Below, piece by piece: positions 48,024 through 60,433 of a stretch of 64,000 bases of DNA. Both the position numbers and the translations under genes were made by a program. Source of the DNA: Rhynchospora pubera (Eukaryota > Streptophyta > Magnoliopsida > Poales > Cyperaceae); contig CM051462.1 in NCBI GenBank assembly GCA_028095005.1, positions 125,168,752 through 125,232,751 of the forward strand. The letters run 5' to 3'. The notes beneath the pieces were generated by a model. The model was not told where the DNA came from. It ran no database searches and worked only from the letters and a program-made list of their open reading frames with translations. Within the stretch, counting starts at the first letter, position 1, and the number at the start of each line of letters is the position of its first letter.

Positions 48024-48344
48024 ATACTGGACTCAATTACGTGCCCTTAATATTGCACATATTTATTGGAACATTGCCAATGCTTTAATCATTTAGTGAG
48101 CAGACTATTTCTTACTGACGGAACAAAAATTTGAACTCTCATTTATATGTAATACAAAATATAAAATGCAATTGCCTCTAAAGAGAAGAATGTATAATCG
48201 ACCGATATAATACCCTACAAAACTGCAGATACCAAATCTACCAGAAAACAAATGACTATACCATATTGCATGGAGAAACAGAAGGTACGATTTGGGAGGA
48301 CAATTGCTACACATCCCTCTGTTATTTTTCTTTAATTTTTTTTT

Positions 48345-51300
48345 TTATGTCTTGGTGTTATCTAGGAGCTCATTCACAAAAAAGCTCTGCTGATCTTGGC
48401 ACAGTTTCTTCCATTTCTCTGCCATCTCAACTAACTTTTTGTTTTCAATTCTTAGTCTCTCTACCTCCATTTCAGCAGCAGCAGAAGAATTGTTCTCCTG
48501 AGGAAATATTTGTCACATATAATGCGGTAAGTAAAATAATTTTCGTTGTGCAAAAATACAAACAAGAAAGATTCCAGTAACAAGGGTTTACCTGAAGCTC
48601 TTTTAGCTGATGACTCATCACACCTGACCTTAAATAATTTGGCTTCCAACAAGGTTGGGGCAAAATTACTAAATTACTTCCAAAATCACCTTCTGATGAG
48701 TCTACGTATTTGCTCAGAGGCGGTTGATGTGACAAATTAGTAGCCTGCCTTGTTGGCTTAACAACCAGTACATTGTTAATAGGAGCTGCAGTGACATAAG
48801 AAAAGAAGGAAATGGTTAAAGTGAAAAATGTGTGGATAGGTTATGTTCACTAAAGAAAACTACCTTGTGAAATCATTTACTTCTATTTATTTAATTAAAG
48901 GTAGGACTGAGTTTATACAATTTTGCTGATGGGAAATCATTGTTCAATGCAACTTTGGACAAACAGAAACATTGTAGGTAAGACTTGACCAGCACCCTTG
49001 GCCAAAAAGAACTGGATAGCTGCGATACATATAAGCAGTAATGAGTATCAGTACAGCAAAAGCAGATTAGCTCTCTTTTGGTTGCATCTAGTTAAGTTTG
49101 CAATGCTACAAGGTAACAAAATAAAGTCATTTCTTAAACAAATATTTTGAGAAATAGAATGTAAAGATAGTAGTAGAGAGTTTGGGCAAACCTTTGGCAT
49201 GTTTTATCATGCGTACCACATGCTGGGTCATAATGTCCCAAATTCGAATTATGCCATCCTCTGATCCTGATACTAGTGTAGTTCCATTCTGACATGCTAT
49301 GCTTGTGACGGCAACACTAAAATGTACAAAGGGGGAAACACATCATTGATGAACATTAATTAACAGACGAATCTAATTAATGTATGGAGGTCCATCAAAC
49401 CTGATTGGGGGTTACGTTAGTTGGCTTACAGTCTGACCTTGTAGAAAGGTCAAGTTCAGTTAATTGGAAATTGCAGAATATTAAAGTGGGTATGGAAAGC
49501 ACATTATGTTGTGCCATGGATCTTTCCGGGGTCAAACTATAACATTTCCAATGAAGATTCAACCTCGATTACAATAGAGATATCCCAGAAAATAGAAAAC
49601 CACACTGGAACAAATTTACCCTATTCACTTATGTGGTTATTTCCTTCACTAAAAATGGACATGTCACCCCATGTAGATCATATGCATATCTGGTATTCTG
49701 AAGTCTAGGTGAAATCATGGATTCACAATTAATCATAAAAAAAAATTAATCATAAACTAATATCAGAAGACTAAAACTCCAACAAAAGATTTATTCCTAA
49801 AGAGACACACACGAAACAGTCAAAAAGAACTGCATACGATACAGTAAAATCCTACTTGTGGGTCTGCGGTGCAATTTAGAGAATTGCTAGGGAGGGGACA
49901 AAACAAAAGAAAGACAAGAACCTGTGATCGAATAGTATGCCTATTGTCGGGTTTTTTTCAACATTAAGGGCTTTAATATAAATTTTTCCATCCCTGCAGC
50001 CAGCATAAAATCTGTGTTCCCCTGGATCTATTGCAAGAGCATCTGCTATACTATCAAGTGCAATGCTCCTCAGAATTTTACCCTCTGACAAACTAAATAT
50101 CTGTAACCAACAAATTAAGTCAATCTGTTATAAATAATTTGAAGTGACAGACAAACATAAAATTAATTATATTGGAATCAGTAGGTATCAGAATCCTGCA
50201 GGTATTCTCCAGGCACACAACTGCAGGGGTGAACGGGAACAATAACTAGTATCTCCTCTACCTATTGTAACAGGCATCCCCATTTTGGCTAAGGATACAG
50301 CATTTAACTGTCTACTTGGCCTTTTACTCTTCATAAATATACGTCTTCAACTAAACATATCACCAGTCTATGTGCACGCAGATTCCGGGCATAAATGGTA
50401 TTCTACTAAAACTTTTAAAGCATTTTATACCAAGTAGGAGGTTACATAACCCTAAGCAAGAGAAAAATATTCAAGCCTCAAAAACTCCCTAAAAATCTAA
50501 TTCCAAATAAATTGCCAAAAAGAAAAGGATCTGCTGTGAACAAATGAGATACACCTTGCAAGTACGATCTTCAGATGAAGAAATAATGATAGAATTCGAT
50601 AAACCACGGCCTGAAACTACATCAGTAACGCGTAAAGCATGTTCAGTGAAGCTATACAAGTACGAGGAGCTTGACTGAAACTTCGATGCATCAAAGATCC
50701 TATTTGAAGGTTAAAATCACAAAACAAATACATTCACCAACCAAAAGAAGAACATCACCTACGAAATCCAAGAGCACTTTTGATATCTCTCAGTATTGTT
50801 TGATCTCATGTATATTTTCAACATTTTATTGAAGAATTTGTTTCACAAAGGTCCATGCATGTGTTGGAAACTTAAATTAAGGTAACTATCATTTGGAAGA
50901 TATGTTCATGGTTTCTGTACTATTTCTGGACGTAGGAATTTAAAACAGACTTGAAATATAACCCAACAAATTGAACATGCCCAATAAGAAAGTATATACA
51001 CTGCAATTGTGAGAAATGATGATAATAATTTATAATTTTATATACATACGAGACTAGGTTCCAAACCCTAACGCCTCCATCGTCTGAGCCGGATATCAAA
51101 AGAGACTCATCATCTGAAAGTGCAAAGCAGGTCACTGATCGGTAATGGGCATGCCATTTTTTCAACAGCTTTCCACTTGCTACCTACAGTGAAGAACCAA
51201 AGGCAACTTAGGATCAAATAAATTTGAATAAATGGTATCAGATACCTCTCCATACACAACACAAATTTAAATAAAGCATTGTTAATACGTTCTTGTAGAT

Positions 51301-52228
51301 ATATTACGACCAAAATAAACTAAAATGCTAAAACAAAAGAAAGTCTGATGTAAAAGAGATAAGCACCATACTGCCTAAGTAATATGTTACTGTGGTATTC
51401 ATATATGGTACATTGATTTCCAGTAGGTCCATATCAGTGTATACCATTCATTTGTACCAGTAGAATATCTTGTTTGTCAATATGCAGCTATTGAAGATAC
51501 CCTAAAAGAATAATCCATTTTCATGGGGGGAAAAATAGAGTTACCTCCCAAAGATAAATAGATCCAGATGCGCCACCTCCGATTAAATAGGTACCTTCAG
51601 AGTTTGCAATAAGGGGCCCAATTGGTTCAGCAGGGAAGCTCTTTACACCCAATTGTGGCTGAATTATACAAATATTGACTAAATAAATCCAAATAAACTA
51701 CTGATGACTAACCCAGACATAAAACTTAACAAAAAGCAGAACCCACAATTTCACAAGTTGAGCATAATTTTTTTTTCTTCCATGATTCAGAAACAATTTG
51801 CTGGATGTTGTTATTACTAATAATTTCATTTCACTAGCTTATAATATTATATTGAAAGACAATATTTCTCATGGTAATTTGCAAGTAAATGACTATCTCA
51901 CATAATTATTATCAACCATTTTAAGTTTACAAAACTTCTGAGTGTAATTCACTACAGTATTCAAAAGGAAGAGGAAACAATGAAAGTAAAAATTTAACAA
52001 TGGGTAGAAGCATGCCTTGTCCCAGGACCAGAAATAAATTGGGGCGGAGGATGCCGACTGAGAAGCACGAACTTGAGAAGAGGCGATGAAGCGGGACCCA
52101 ACTGCAGTAAGACCATGACGTGGCGATGCGCACGTCTTGTAGGTCAGAAGCTTCGTCCCTGAATTTAGACCCCAGCTATTAATGCCAGTATCCACTGGAG
52201 ACGATGCGATTATGATGTCTCCTTCCAT
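48345..52228 (-). CDS. RID3: WD40-repeat protein of the RID3 / IPI3 / WDR18 family (418 aa, 8 exons)
   Basis: The yeast and animal relatives (Ipi3, WDR18) act in the Rix1 complex on pre-60S ribosomes. Arabidopsis RID3 affects cell proliferation in root and shoot regeneration. Minus-strand exons: 52228-52016, 51658-51545, 51183-51050, 50699-50555, 50100-49922, 49316-49192, 48785-48592, 48497-48345. The total is 1,257 nt with an open frame. WD units include LISGSDDGGVRVWNLV, IIISSSEDRTCK, ALAIDPGEHRFYAGCRDGKI and LVSGSEDGIIRIWD. The N-terminus contains GDIIIASSPVDTGINSW. The C-terminus is a probable coiled coil (EMEVERLRIENKKLVEMAEK) ending in NTKT. The first intron starts GC instead of GT (GACAAG|GCATGC) and ends AG. 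The chosen ATG is the first in frame. No frame break is seen. Confidence 0.93.
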
Positions 52229-52368
52229 CAGTGGCAATAAACTTGCCTAGCAAACTGAACCAATACTGGGGTATGTTCAACGGAGGCTGCAAATGACGAG
52301 AGAAACAGGGTTTATTAAGGTTTAACGCTTTCAAAATCCGACGGTTTAGTGCGCGCGAGAGGAAGGAC

Positions 52369-52376
52369 TAGGGTTT
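52369..52376 (-). promoter_or_regulatory. telo-box in the RID3-type gene promoter
   Basis: AAACCCTA on the minus strand, about 140 bp upstream of the ATG. In plants telo-boxes are common in promoters of ribosomal protein and ribosome-assembly genes, which fits this gene's likely role. A second related GGTTTATTAAGG lies closer to the start. Confidence 0.5.
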
Positions 52377-52585
52377 ACGTTTAGTGCTCTCATGAAAGGA
52401 ACGGACGGTTTATATTGATGGATGACTATGGACGGCTCAGATTAATCCAGCGAGCTGATTTCGTTTTCTTTTATAGTGTAATTTTATAATCGACGTTACA
52501 GAATCATTTTGTAATCAGCATTGAATTTAGTATGTAATAGAATTACTTTTGATGAAACAACGATCGCAATTATTTTTCTATTTCA

Positions 52586-52770
52586 GGCTCTGGATGGTTT
52601 CTTCCCGGAATAAGGAATAAGGAATAACCACTTTTTATCAATAAATTTATTTCTATCCATCCAAACTCTTCACAAAAGTTACACACTTCCCAATAAATTT
52701 ATCCCTTCCCAATAAATTTCTTCCCTTCTTCCTTCTTCCTATCTTATTCTCAACGCATCCAAACGGAACC
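52586..52770. mobile_element. Tourist-like MITE, family T1 copy 4 (diverged)
   Basis: The right end CATCCAAACGGAACC is well kept; the left end GGCTCTGGATGG is degenerate. The interior shows CCAAACTCTTCACAAAAG and TTACACACTTCCC. A direct repeat of TTCCCAATAAATTT lies inside. Confidence 0.7.
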
Positions 52771-53368
52771 TTAGATTGTGTAAGCATGAGCATAATAAAT
52801 TACACCTCTAGTATTTCATATGATACTGTATAATATAACCATAAGAAAAAAAAATATCATGCTACTTTTTACTATTTAAAAAACAACGGGAGTCGCTAAA
52901 GGACATAATTACAGAATAACAATAATTTTTTTCATTTTATTAAAACAACAAATAATCTCATTTAGAAATTGCTTAACTTTGACGATCGTCAGATCGGAGA
53001 CTGAAAAAAAATAAAATATTTGATCGAAAACTTACATTTTGCGTTCATAGACTGTGCATTGAATAGTTTTATTACGATATCAGCTTTTCACCTGACATTG
53101 TAAATTGTTATTCATAATAATGGAGCAATCTTATGTATTATTTCCATCGGTGCATAAAGAAGAACATCGAATTTGATGCCGAAAAAGAATGACTTGTCAA
53201 GCCGTAAAAAAAAAATCACACAAAACTTTAGAAAAAGTTGAAAAACAATTTCTGCCGCAATAATTATGATTTCGGCTCAAATTCTTAGAATGTGCATTTT
53301 TGAGTGATATTCATGTGATTTTGCAATTTTAATGATTCCTTAAGTAAATTCTGTGAAATATTATCATT
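52771..53368. other. Intergenic DNA, nothing recognised
   Basis: AT-rich DNA between MITEs in the promoter region shared by the divergent WD40 and alpha-SNAP genes. Confidence 0.5.
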
Positions 53369-53526
53369 GACCCCGTTTGGATCGTATGGGAATAGAAGAA
53401 ATAGCTTCTTCCTAGACGTAGATTTATTATAAACAATCCAAACTCTTCACAAAATTACACACTTACCAATACTTTCGACCTAGAAATAGACTATTCCTCT
53501 TATTTCTAAGCAATCCAAACGGAACC
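53369..53526. mobile_element. Tourist-like MITE, family T1 copy 5 (158 bp)
   Basis: Ends GACCCCGTTTGGATCG and CAATCCAAACGGAACC are flanked by ATT at 53366-53368 and 53527-53529. It contains the family core around ATAAACAATCCAAACTC. Confidence 0.87.
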
Positions 53527-53590
53527 ATTAGAATTTTTTTCCTACTTGTTAGTCCGCCTAATATTTTCACAAAGAAAAGAGAAAAACAAA

Positions 53591-54012
53591 GGTTCCGTTT
53601 GGATCGCTTAGGAATAGGGCTGTCAACGGTACGCCATTTATTGTTATGCCGTTTAGTTTAACCGAAATAGAACGGTTTGTGGCATAGTTATACCTTTTTT
53701 AAGTGGCACGGTTGATGACGCAGTTGGTTACACCGTTTCGACCATTTCAACCTCATTTCAAACCGTTTTATGTGTAATATACGGTTGATGGCACAGAAAT
53801 TTGTTTCGTTTAATAAATGAAACGGTAAGTGACATGCCGGTATTGTACCGTTAATAAGTGGCACGGTAACAATTTGGTATCATTCCGTGCCACTTACCAC
53901 GTTTTGACAGCCCTACTTAGAAATAACAGAGGAATAAGATTGAAAAGTGTGTAACTTTGTAAATAAATTAGATAGTTAGAAATAAATTTACGTCTAGGAA
54001 GCACCATCCAGT
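53591..54012. mobile_element. Tourist-like MITE, family T1 copy 6, split by a nested hAT element
   Basis: The left end GGTTCCGTTTGGATCGC is at 53591. The family core AAAGTGTGTAACTTTG reappears at about 53943 after the nested insertion. The right end is cut at about 54012 (ACCATCC), losing the terminal AAACGG part. Confidence 0.65.
53615..53915. mobile_element. hAT-like MITE nested in a T1 MITE (301 bp)
   Basis: Ends TAGGGCTGTCAACGG and TTTTGACAGCCCTA. Eight-base target duplication CTTAGGAA / CTTAGAAA, one mismatch, at 53607-53614 and 53916-53923. The interior repeats GGCACGGT and ACCGTTT motifs. Confidence 0.9.
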
Positions 54013-54467
54013 AGGGACCAGACAAGAAAGTAAACTCCCGAATTTTAATATTTATTAACTTATTTTTAAAGGCGAGTTTGAATATTATTATTTTGTTTGA
54101 AAATTGAGTTTGAATATTTATATTACGAAAAATGAAGATTAAGAGTGTTTGGAAATTAGAAGTCAGAACTTTCTGCCGGATTACCTTGCTTCCATCAGAA
54201 GCTTCCTTGAAACATCCTTTTTCCCTTGCTGCCTAAGGCAACCCCACCCGTCAGTGACTACGGCTAGGCTACAACGCGTAAAGACACCGGGAAAAGAAAA
54301 CGATAATTTAATTTTAAGAATTAAACGAGATTATAAAGAATAAAATATTGGTCTGGTCGGACAGTCGGTCGGTGGGTCCATTCTCTCCCATTTCGAACCC
54401 AAACAGAAACACGGTGACAGAGAAGAGAGAAAGGTCAGACAGATCAAAAAAAAAAAAAAGAAAAAGA

Positions 54468-57400
54468 ATGGGAGATTTCGAGGCGAAAGGAGATGACCTA
54501 GAGAGAAAGGCGGAGAAGAAGCTCGCCGGATGGGGAATCTTCGGATCCAAGCAAGAAGACGCCGCCGATCTCTACGACAAGGCTGCCAATCAGTTCAAGC
54601 TCGCCAAAAAATGTAAGCGGCACCTGTGATTTTTTCGCAATTGTTGATCGGAAGGGAGATTCGTAGGGATTGATGTACAATGTGAAATGGATGCAAATTG
54701 AAGGGAAAAAAAAGCTCAGTGTTATCTTTTCTTGGATCGAATAGAGAAAATGTCGACAATCTCTTCATTGCTTTTCAGATATCTACGAAATATTTAATTT
54801 AAATGAATGATTTTTGTTTAGTGGGCCATTTATACCTCTGGTTTGCCTACTATTTAAAGAGTGATACCATTCTGAGTGTGACAAGGGTTAATTTCAAGCA
54901 CAAATTAAGTGTTAATCTTGTCTAAATTGTTTCTGTCTAGTGTAAACTAGGTAAAAATTTGAATCTGCGCTTGACTAACACTTATGGATGAAAATGTGAA
55001 TTATGTGAAACAACCTAGGTGTAAAAGTTCTCTAAGAGACTGTTTGGGAATCCTTTTTTAGTTTTTTGTTTGACCGAGTTGGAAAATTGCTTTTGCGATT
55101 AAGGGTTAATGGACCTGAAACATTAGCTTGTCTCACACCTGAAAAAATGACATCAGGACTTGAAATATGTAGTTGTATTATGCATCAGACTTGAAATGGA
55201 TGGTGTTGCACTCTAGAAATGAGAGATGATAATTTATCTTAGGTAAACTGATCTAACTATGCTGTTAATTTCCTTTTTAGGGGAAAAGGCTGCTAATGCA
55301 TATATCCAACTGGCTAACTGTCACCTGAAGGTAGGTAATTTAATTTTCTTTTAATTATTTTCTGTGTGATTATGATCACAGAAAGTACTCTTGTGGCATT
55401 TTGAAGTGCAGCGTGCAGATGTAGAGTTTTAATTACATCCATTTTGACTTTATGTAAAGTTTTAATTAATATTTTTCTTATCCTCACTCGTACATTGCAA
55501 TTGATTGAACTTATTTGGTTTCTTTTTCTTTCTTATGTTGTAATATGCACCAGATGGAAAGCAAGCATGATGCTGCCTCAGCATACATAGAAGCTGCAAA
55601 TTGTTATAAAAAATACTCCGTTCAAGGTATTATTAGTTTTTTGGTATATTAATATAATTTCACCACCTATAGAAGCTGCAAGTTCTAGGATTTCAGATCA
55701 AAATGTTCAGGTCAAGTAAGATTGACAATTATTTTTTGGTTCTGACCATCTTTTTGTATATATGAAACTAACAGTCCAATTGACTAATGGAACTTGTTTA
55801 AGTCGAGCCAAACAAAAAAAATGAAAAAGAAGAAAGTTTAAATTTCTCAAGTTTTGGGAGTTCAACTGAATTACAGTAGTATGCTGGTTGTTGTTTGCAG
55901 AATATTGATAAGCTGTTGTCTATAAATAACTTATGTATGTCATACATTATGTTTAGCTAATAGTATCGGTGTTAGATGCAAGTATCTCAAAACATTAACT
56001 GTTAGTTTCAGTCTGTAAAATATTGGTTATGATTTGGAAACATGACAGAATAGGAGGTTTTATGTTTCAAAGGATGATTTGTTCTTTCTTTATTTCCTTA
56101 TTCTATCTTAGTGTTAAGCTGATCTGAATAGTAGGGTTAATGCATGGTGATAATAATCTTTATAGATGCTGGACAAGCTCTCAATCAAGCTGTTTCTCTT
56201 TTCTTGGAAAATGGTAGATTGAACATGGCTGCCCGCTATTGCAAGGTACAACAACTTACAGTTTACTGATTTTTCACATTACTCCTAAAGTTTAAATTTC
56301 CTTTAACAGTTGGCTTTTTTGAATATCATTTGGCTATAATTTAGAAGTTCCATTACTTCACTGCAAATCAGATATTTTTTGGGAAAAAATCGAATCTGTT
56401 CGGGATGAAATGTTACATTCTTGGAAATGTGGAATTTTTGTAATGTTTTACTATCTATGTAGGAACTGGGAGAGATGTATGAGCAAGGTCAAGACTTGGA
56501 GAAGGCAATGGATTTCTTTGAGCGCGCAGCTGATCTTTTTATCAGTGAAGAAGTGTCATCCTCTGCAAACCAGTGCAAGCAAAGAGTTGCCCAAATTGCC
56601 GCCCAGCTTGAACAGTAATATTCTCATATTCTTAAATGAAAATTGTTTTCTCATTGATTAGGCCCATCATTATTAATGCATTCTATCATATTCTTAAGCG
56701 ACATGATTTTAGATGTTCATTAGCCCCAGCATTACTGGTGATTTTCAGGGAAGTTTTTTCAGGGAAGTTTCATAGGTAAAATGTGTCTATAACTTATCCT
56801 TTTACCAGCATACTGATATATCTGTAAATTTCCCCTCTAAATTCTATCATAGGTATCCAAAGGCAACAGATATATTCGAGGAAGTAGCAAAGCAGTCTAT
56901 GAACAATAATTTGCTGAAATACAGCGTCAAAGGAATTCTCCTCAATGCTGGTATCTGTCAACTATGCAGGGGAGATGTCGTTGCTATTCACAATGCTTTG
57001 GAGCGTTTTCAGGTTTTTTCTTCAAATTTCTATTCTTTTATTTTGTTAGAAAGGATAGTTTTGTTGCTCTTAATGATATTTTGTGCAAATTTACAGGATA
57101 TTGACCCTACCTTCTCTGGCACGAGAGAGTACCGTCTTTTGGCCGTAAGATCTATTACACATTGTGGTGATAATGTTTGAGCTTACAAGGTACTCGATCC
57201 ATGATTAACTGATAATTTAATTTGTATGACAGGATTTAGCTGCAGCTATGGATGACGGAGATATTACCAAGTTCACTGATGCCATCAGAGAGTTTGACAG
57301 CATGACCCGTCTGGTATGGCTTACCTATTTTTTATTCTTCTTTTCATTGCCATATAAATGACAAACTTGATTTGCATTTATGTACTCTCTTTATTCATGA

Positions 57401-57546
57401 TATTTTTTAATTACCAAGGATTGCAAGTGAGAATGAACTGATATGTTGCTATACTGTACTTGTAGGATCCTTGGAAGACCACACTACTTCTCAGAGCAAA
57501 GAATACGCTCAAGGAAAAAGAGGACGAGGAGGACGATCTCACATAG
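54468..57546 (+). CDS. Alpha-SNAP, soluble NSF attachment protein (289 aa, 9 exons)
   Basis: Alpha-SNAP binds SNARE complexes at membranes and recruits the NSF ATPase to take them apart after vesicle fusion. Exons: 54468-54612, 55281-55330, 55554-55626, 56166-56245, 56463-56614, 56853-57012, 57097-57144, 57233-57313, 57466-57546. The total is 870 nt including TAG, with the frame open across all GT-AG introns. Length matches the family. Key segments: KKLAGWGIFGSKQEDAADLY at the N-terminus (the membrane-touching loop), then helical TPR-like repeats such as AANAYIQLANCH, AASAYIEAANCYKKYS, MAARYCKELGEMYEQGQDLE and AMDFFERAADLF, and the NSF-stimulating acidic C-terminus TLLLRAKNTLKEKEDEEDDL. The ATG follows an A-rich leader and gives MGD, as in other plant alpha-SNAPs. 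Confidence 0.97.
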
Positions 57547-57956
57547 AAATCAAATATTCGTGATTTATAAAAGAATATCTCTTCTTTATCGTAATTATGT
57601 TAATGTGACCTGTTTTTATGTGTGATACCACTTTTATATTCTTCCGATTCCACCTTTTCTTGCTTTTCAGCTATTGTTTGTGTCATATTAGTCGATTAGT
57701 GGCGAGTTATTTGCACCATTGATATGAAATTTGATTTTATACAGAGTTACCTATTTTTTGAGGTTCTCTACAAATGGTGCGATGAAATTTGCTAGATCAT
57801 CACAAATTCTTATTTGTGAGTTCTCTGATTAATTTGCTAATCTGAGTTTATATGGTGTGCAATGCTCTAATTGGGTCTTATTATTTATGAAAATTTCGAA
57901 AGTGGGAAACTTAGGCATTTTCCATCAAAACATCTAATTTAAATAGGACTGCTAAC

Positions 57957-58271
57957 TATAGCTGTCAACGGCAGCTGTTATGCCGTTTGCCGTGACGTGA
58001 AACCACTCACGAAACGGTAAGTGGCAGAGTGGAATGAAGCGTTTTGATAATGGAACGGCAAACGAAACACAAAATTGTACCGTTTCAAACTGTTCCACTT
58101 CGTTTTAAGCAAAAATACATGCAATTTTTAAGTGGAACGAATAGTGACATGGATTTTTGTTCCGTTATCTAAACGGAACGGTAAACGGTATGAAATACAA
58201 TGTCATTTTTTTAACGAAACGGCAAATGGAACGGCTTGTTCCATGCCATTTCACCACGTTAGTCAGGTCTA
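57957..58271. mobile_element. hAT-like MITE (315 bp), relative of the 53.6-kb copy
   Basis: Exact 8-bp target duplication CTGCTAAC at 57949-57956 and 58272-58279. The left end TATAGCTGTCAACGGC resembles the copy at 53615. The right end CACGTTAGTCAGGTCTA is diverged. The interior contains AACGGTAAGTGG and related motifs. Confidence 0.88.
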
Positions 58272-58279
58272 CTGCTAAC

Positions 58280-58849
58280 CATCAATAGGGTGGTTTTCCA
58301 TTTGTTCACCCGCCAATGGAGGCCCGTAAGTCTTAGATGTATTCTGAATTTATCGGGGTCATATCACTATCACGACGCGCTCTTTCTCTCATACTACTCG
58401 TGATATGCCACTAAATCAAAGAAATTGTCTAATCTTCTACTTTTCCTTCTTCTATTAATTCTCTAATTAATATGAAAACTATGTTCAAATTGTTTTGTTG
58501 GTTAGTACTACAAAACAAGATACTTACACTGGAGAATTTAGAAAAGACGGGTTGGCATGGACCTAATAAGTGTCATTTCTGTAGAGATGCTGAGAAGATC
58601 ATTTTTTTTTTGTTTATGTAGTTTTTAGAAGAAAAGTTGCGACCTCTTTAATAATTATAATGATAAACAAATTACTGTGAATTGTAGCAGTTTGACTTTT
58701 CTTTGGGATAGTTGTTTGATTTTAGAAAAGCCGAAGAGGGTCTTTGCTCTGAGTTTTTTTGCAGTTTTTTGTTGGTATGTATGGTTAGAATATAATAACA
58801 CATTCTTATCTTGGATTAATGACTATTGAATCATGATATCATGATATAG
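58280..58849. other. Intergenic DNA, nothing recognised
   Basis: No supported ORF, RNA or repeat. Confidence 0.5.
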
Positions 58850-59020
58850 TGAATCTAGAATTGATCATCTAGTTTGCATGCATACAATCTAATTCCATCA
58901 AATAACCCAATAGATATCACTGTATACATTCCTATTTAGTGAGTTTTTTTGCATGCATACAATTTAATTCCATCAAAGAGCCCAATAGATATCATCATTC
59001 ACTACCAGTGCTTCGCTTGG
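58850..59020 (-). repeat. Two relic fragments of the solo-LTR family, inverted
   Basis: Two adjacent pieces share TTGCATGCATACAAT, AATTCCATCAAA and CCCAATAGATATCA. They correspond, on the minus strand, to the LTR section around GATATCTGTTTGGGCCCCTT in copies A and B. The duplication of this piece probably arose during decay. Confidence 0.65.
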
Positions 59021-59269
59021 TTCTGGGCTGACTTTGTATCGCCGCAAAAGATCATAGATGGTTGAATAGGCTTTTGTCTAGAGGAAAAAAAAAACACTAA
59101 AAAAATATTGTAACGTGGTTCGAACCCGTGCATAGTGGACTTATGACTAAATTATTCGTTTTTTTTTCTTGTTTAATCTCCTTTTTTCTGTAATTGATTA
59201 CTATTTATTTGAATAAGATGTAACAAATATTAGTATAATGCATTTAAGATTAGTTACATGATATCTATG

Positions 59270-59490
59270 TGTGTGTTTGGATGAGCCGAGAATAAGGAAT
59301 AGGAATAAGAAATTTCGGTTTGCGTGCTTATTTTTATTATTGTGCAATTCAAACAACACAAGAATAAGGAATTTGAGCTCTTATTCCTATACTAACAAAA
59401 CCATGGTATAAGAATAAGGAATAAGAATAAGCACACAAACTGAAATTTCTTATTCCTATTCTCTATTCCCGGCTCATCTAAACACATTAT
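59270..59490. mobile_element. MITE with GTGTTTGGATGAGCCG termini
   Basis: The left end GTGTTTGGATGAGCCGAGAA and the right end CCGGCTCATCTAAACAC are inverted repeats. Inside, GGAATAGGAATAAGAAATTT and its inverse form a second layer. The target duplication is unclear. Confidence 0.75.
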
Positions 59491-59699
59491 AGCAATTATA
59501 AAAGAGAAAGTTTAATATGCACTACAGTGCATAGGACATTCCATGCATCACAGATTTTTTTGAGAATATTTTTGTAAATTTGTATATTAGCTCTCGCATT
59601 ATAAAACAATCCTTTCAATTTTTCGATGAATTAGATATATTAAATATTATCCTGCACATTTTGCATTAAGTGTACTTGCTCATCATTAGTCATAAAAAT

Positions 59700-60360
59700 A
59701 TATAATATCTATAATTGGCTCCTTGATGGAATTGATCATCTAGTTTGCATGCATACAATTCAATTCCATCAAGGAGCCCAATAGATATCATCATTCACTA
59801 GATCTACTAATGAGGGACATATAGTTGTTTTGATAAATGACTTTTTCTCGCACAATTCATGTGAACTTAAATAGAGTCCTTATCGCAGCCTTTATCAGGA
59901 ATCAACGTTAGACAATATTTATCGAACCAATCCTCATGTAGAAAAGCAGAACCATCTCAAAATTAGAATCAAACTCACATGAAATAAATAATGACACATT
60001 ACACAATCTATATATTTATTTCATTGGATCAAGTCATGTGCTATGTTCTAGTAACATGCACATGTATAATTAAGTTGGTAACTCCTTATCTATGATTTGC
60101 GGAACTTAATCATCACTTAACTTGCATACTAATTTTTTGTGAATAATTAATTTTCCTTGTTAATTATCAAGATTAGGGACACTTTAGATTTATTATTGTC
60201 ATTTATTAAAATGAAACATAGAGATGCACAATTCAGATCCTCAACCCGAATGATCTATCAATAATAAATTCAAAAAACAAATGATCAAATATCATCAATA
60301 ACATTAACTAAATTAAGTTATTAAGCTATTGACTTGTAAGACATGCATAAATCCAATAAT
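59700..60360 (-). repeat. Inverted, decayed fragment of the solo-LTR family
   Basis: On the minus strand this covers roughly the first 660 bp of the LTR at 23883. Shared blocks include CAATAATAAA, CCTTGTTAATTATCAAGATT, AAGTTGGTAACTCCTTATC and CCAATCCTCATGT. It is much more diverged than copies A and B, and the outer end near 60360 is only approximate. Confidence 0.8.
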
Positions 60361-60433
60361 TTAGTGTATATATTAGGATATTTATTTTATAGGATATTAA
60401 CTATGACAATTAGTGTATCTAAAAAGACATTTA

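Larger units (their letters stand above)
46978..48344. other. Convergent intergenic region between two genes
   Basis: 3' flank of the aminotransferase and of the WD40 gene. It holds a T1 MITE and a U2 snRNA fragment, both listed separately. The ORF at 47400-47642 has no recognised domain. Confidence 0.5.

Noticed and set aside
59110..59135. tRNA-like T-arm GGTTCGAACCC
   Set aside because: No acceptor stem, D-arm or anticodon arm upstream; at most a decayed SINE B-box.
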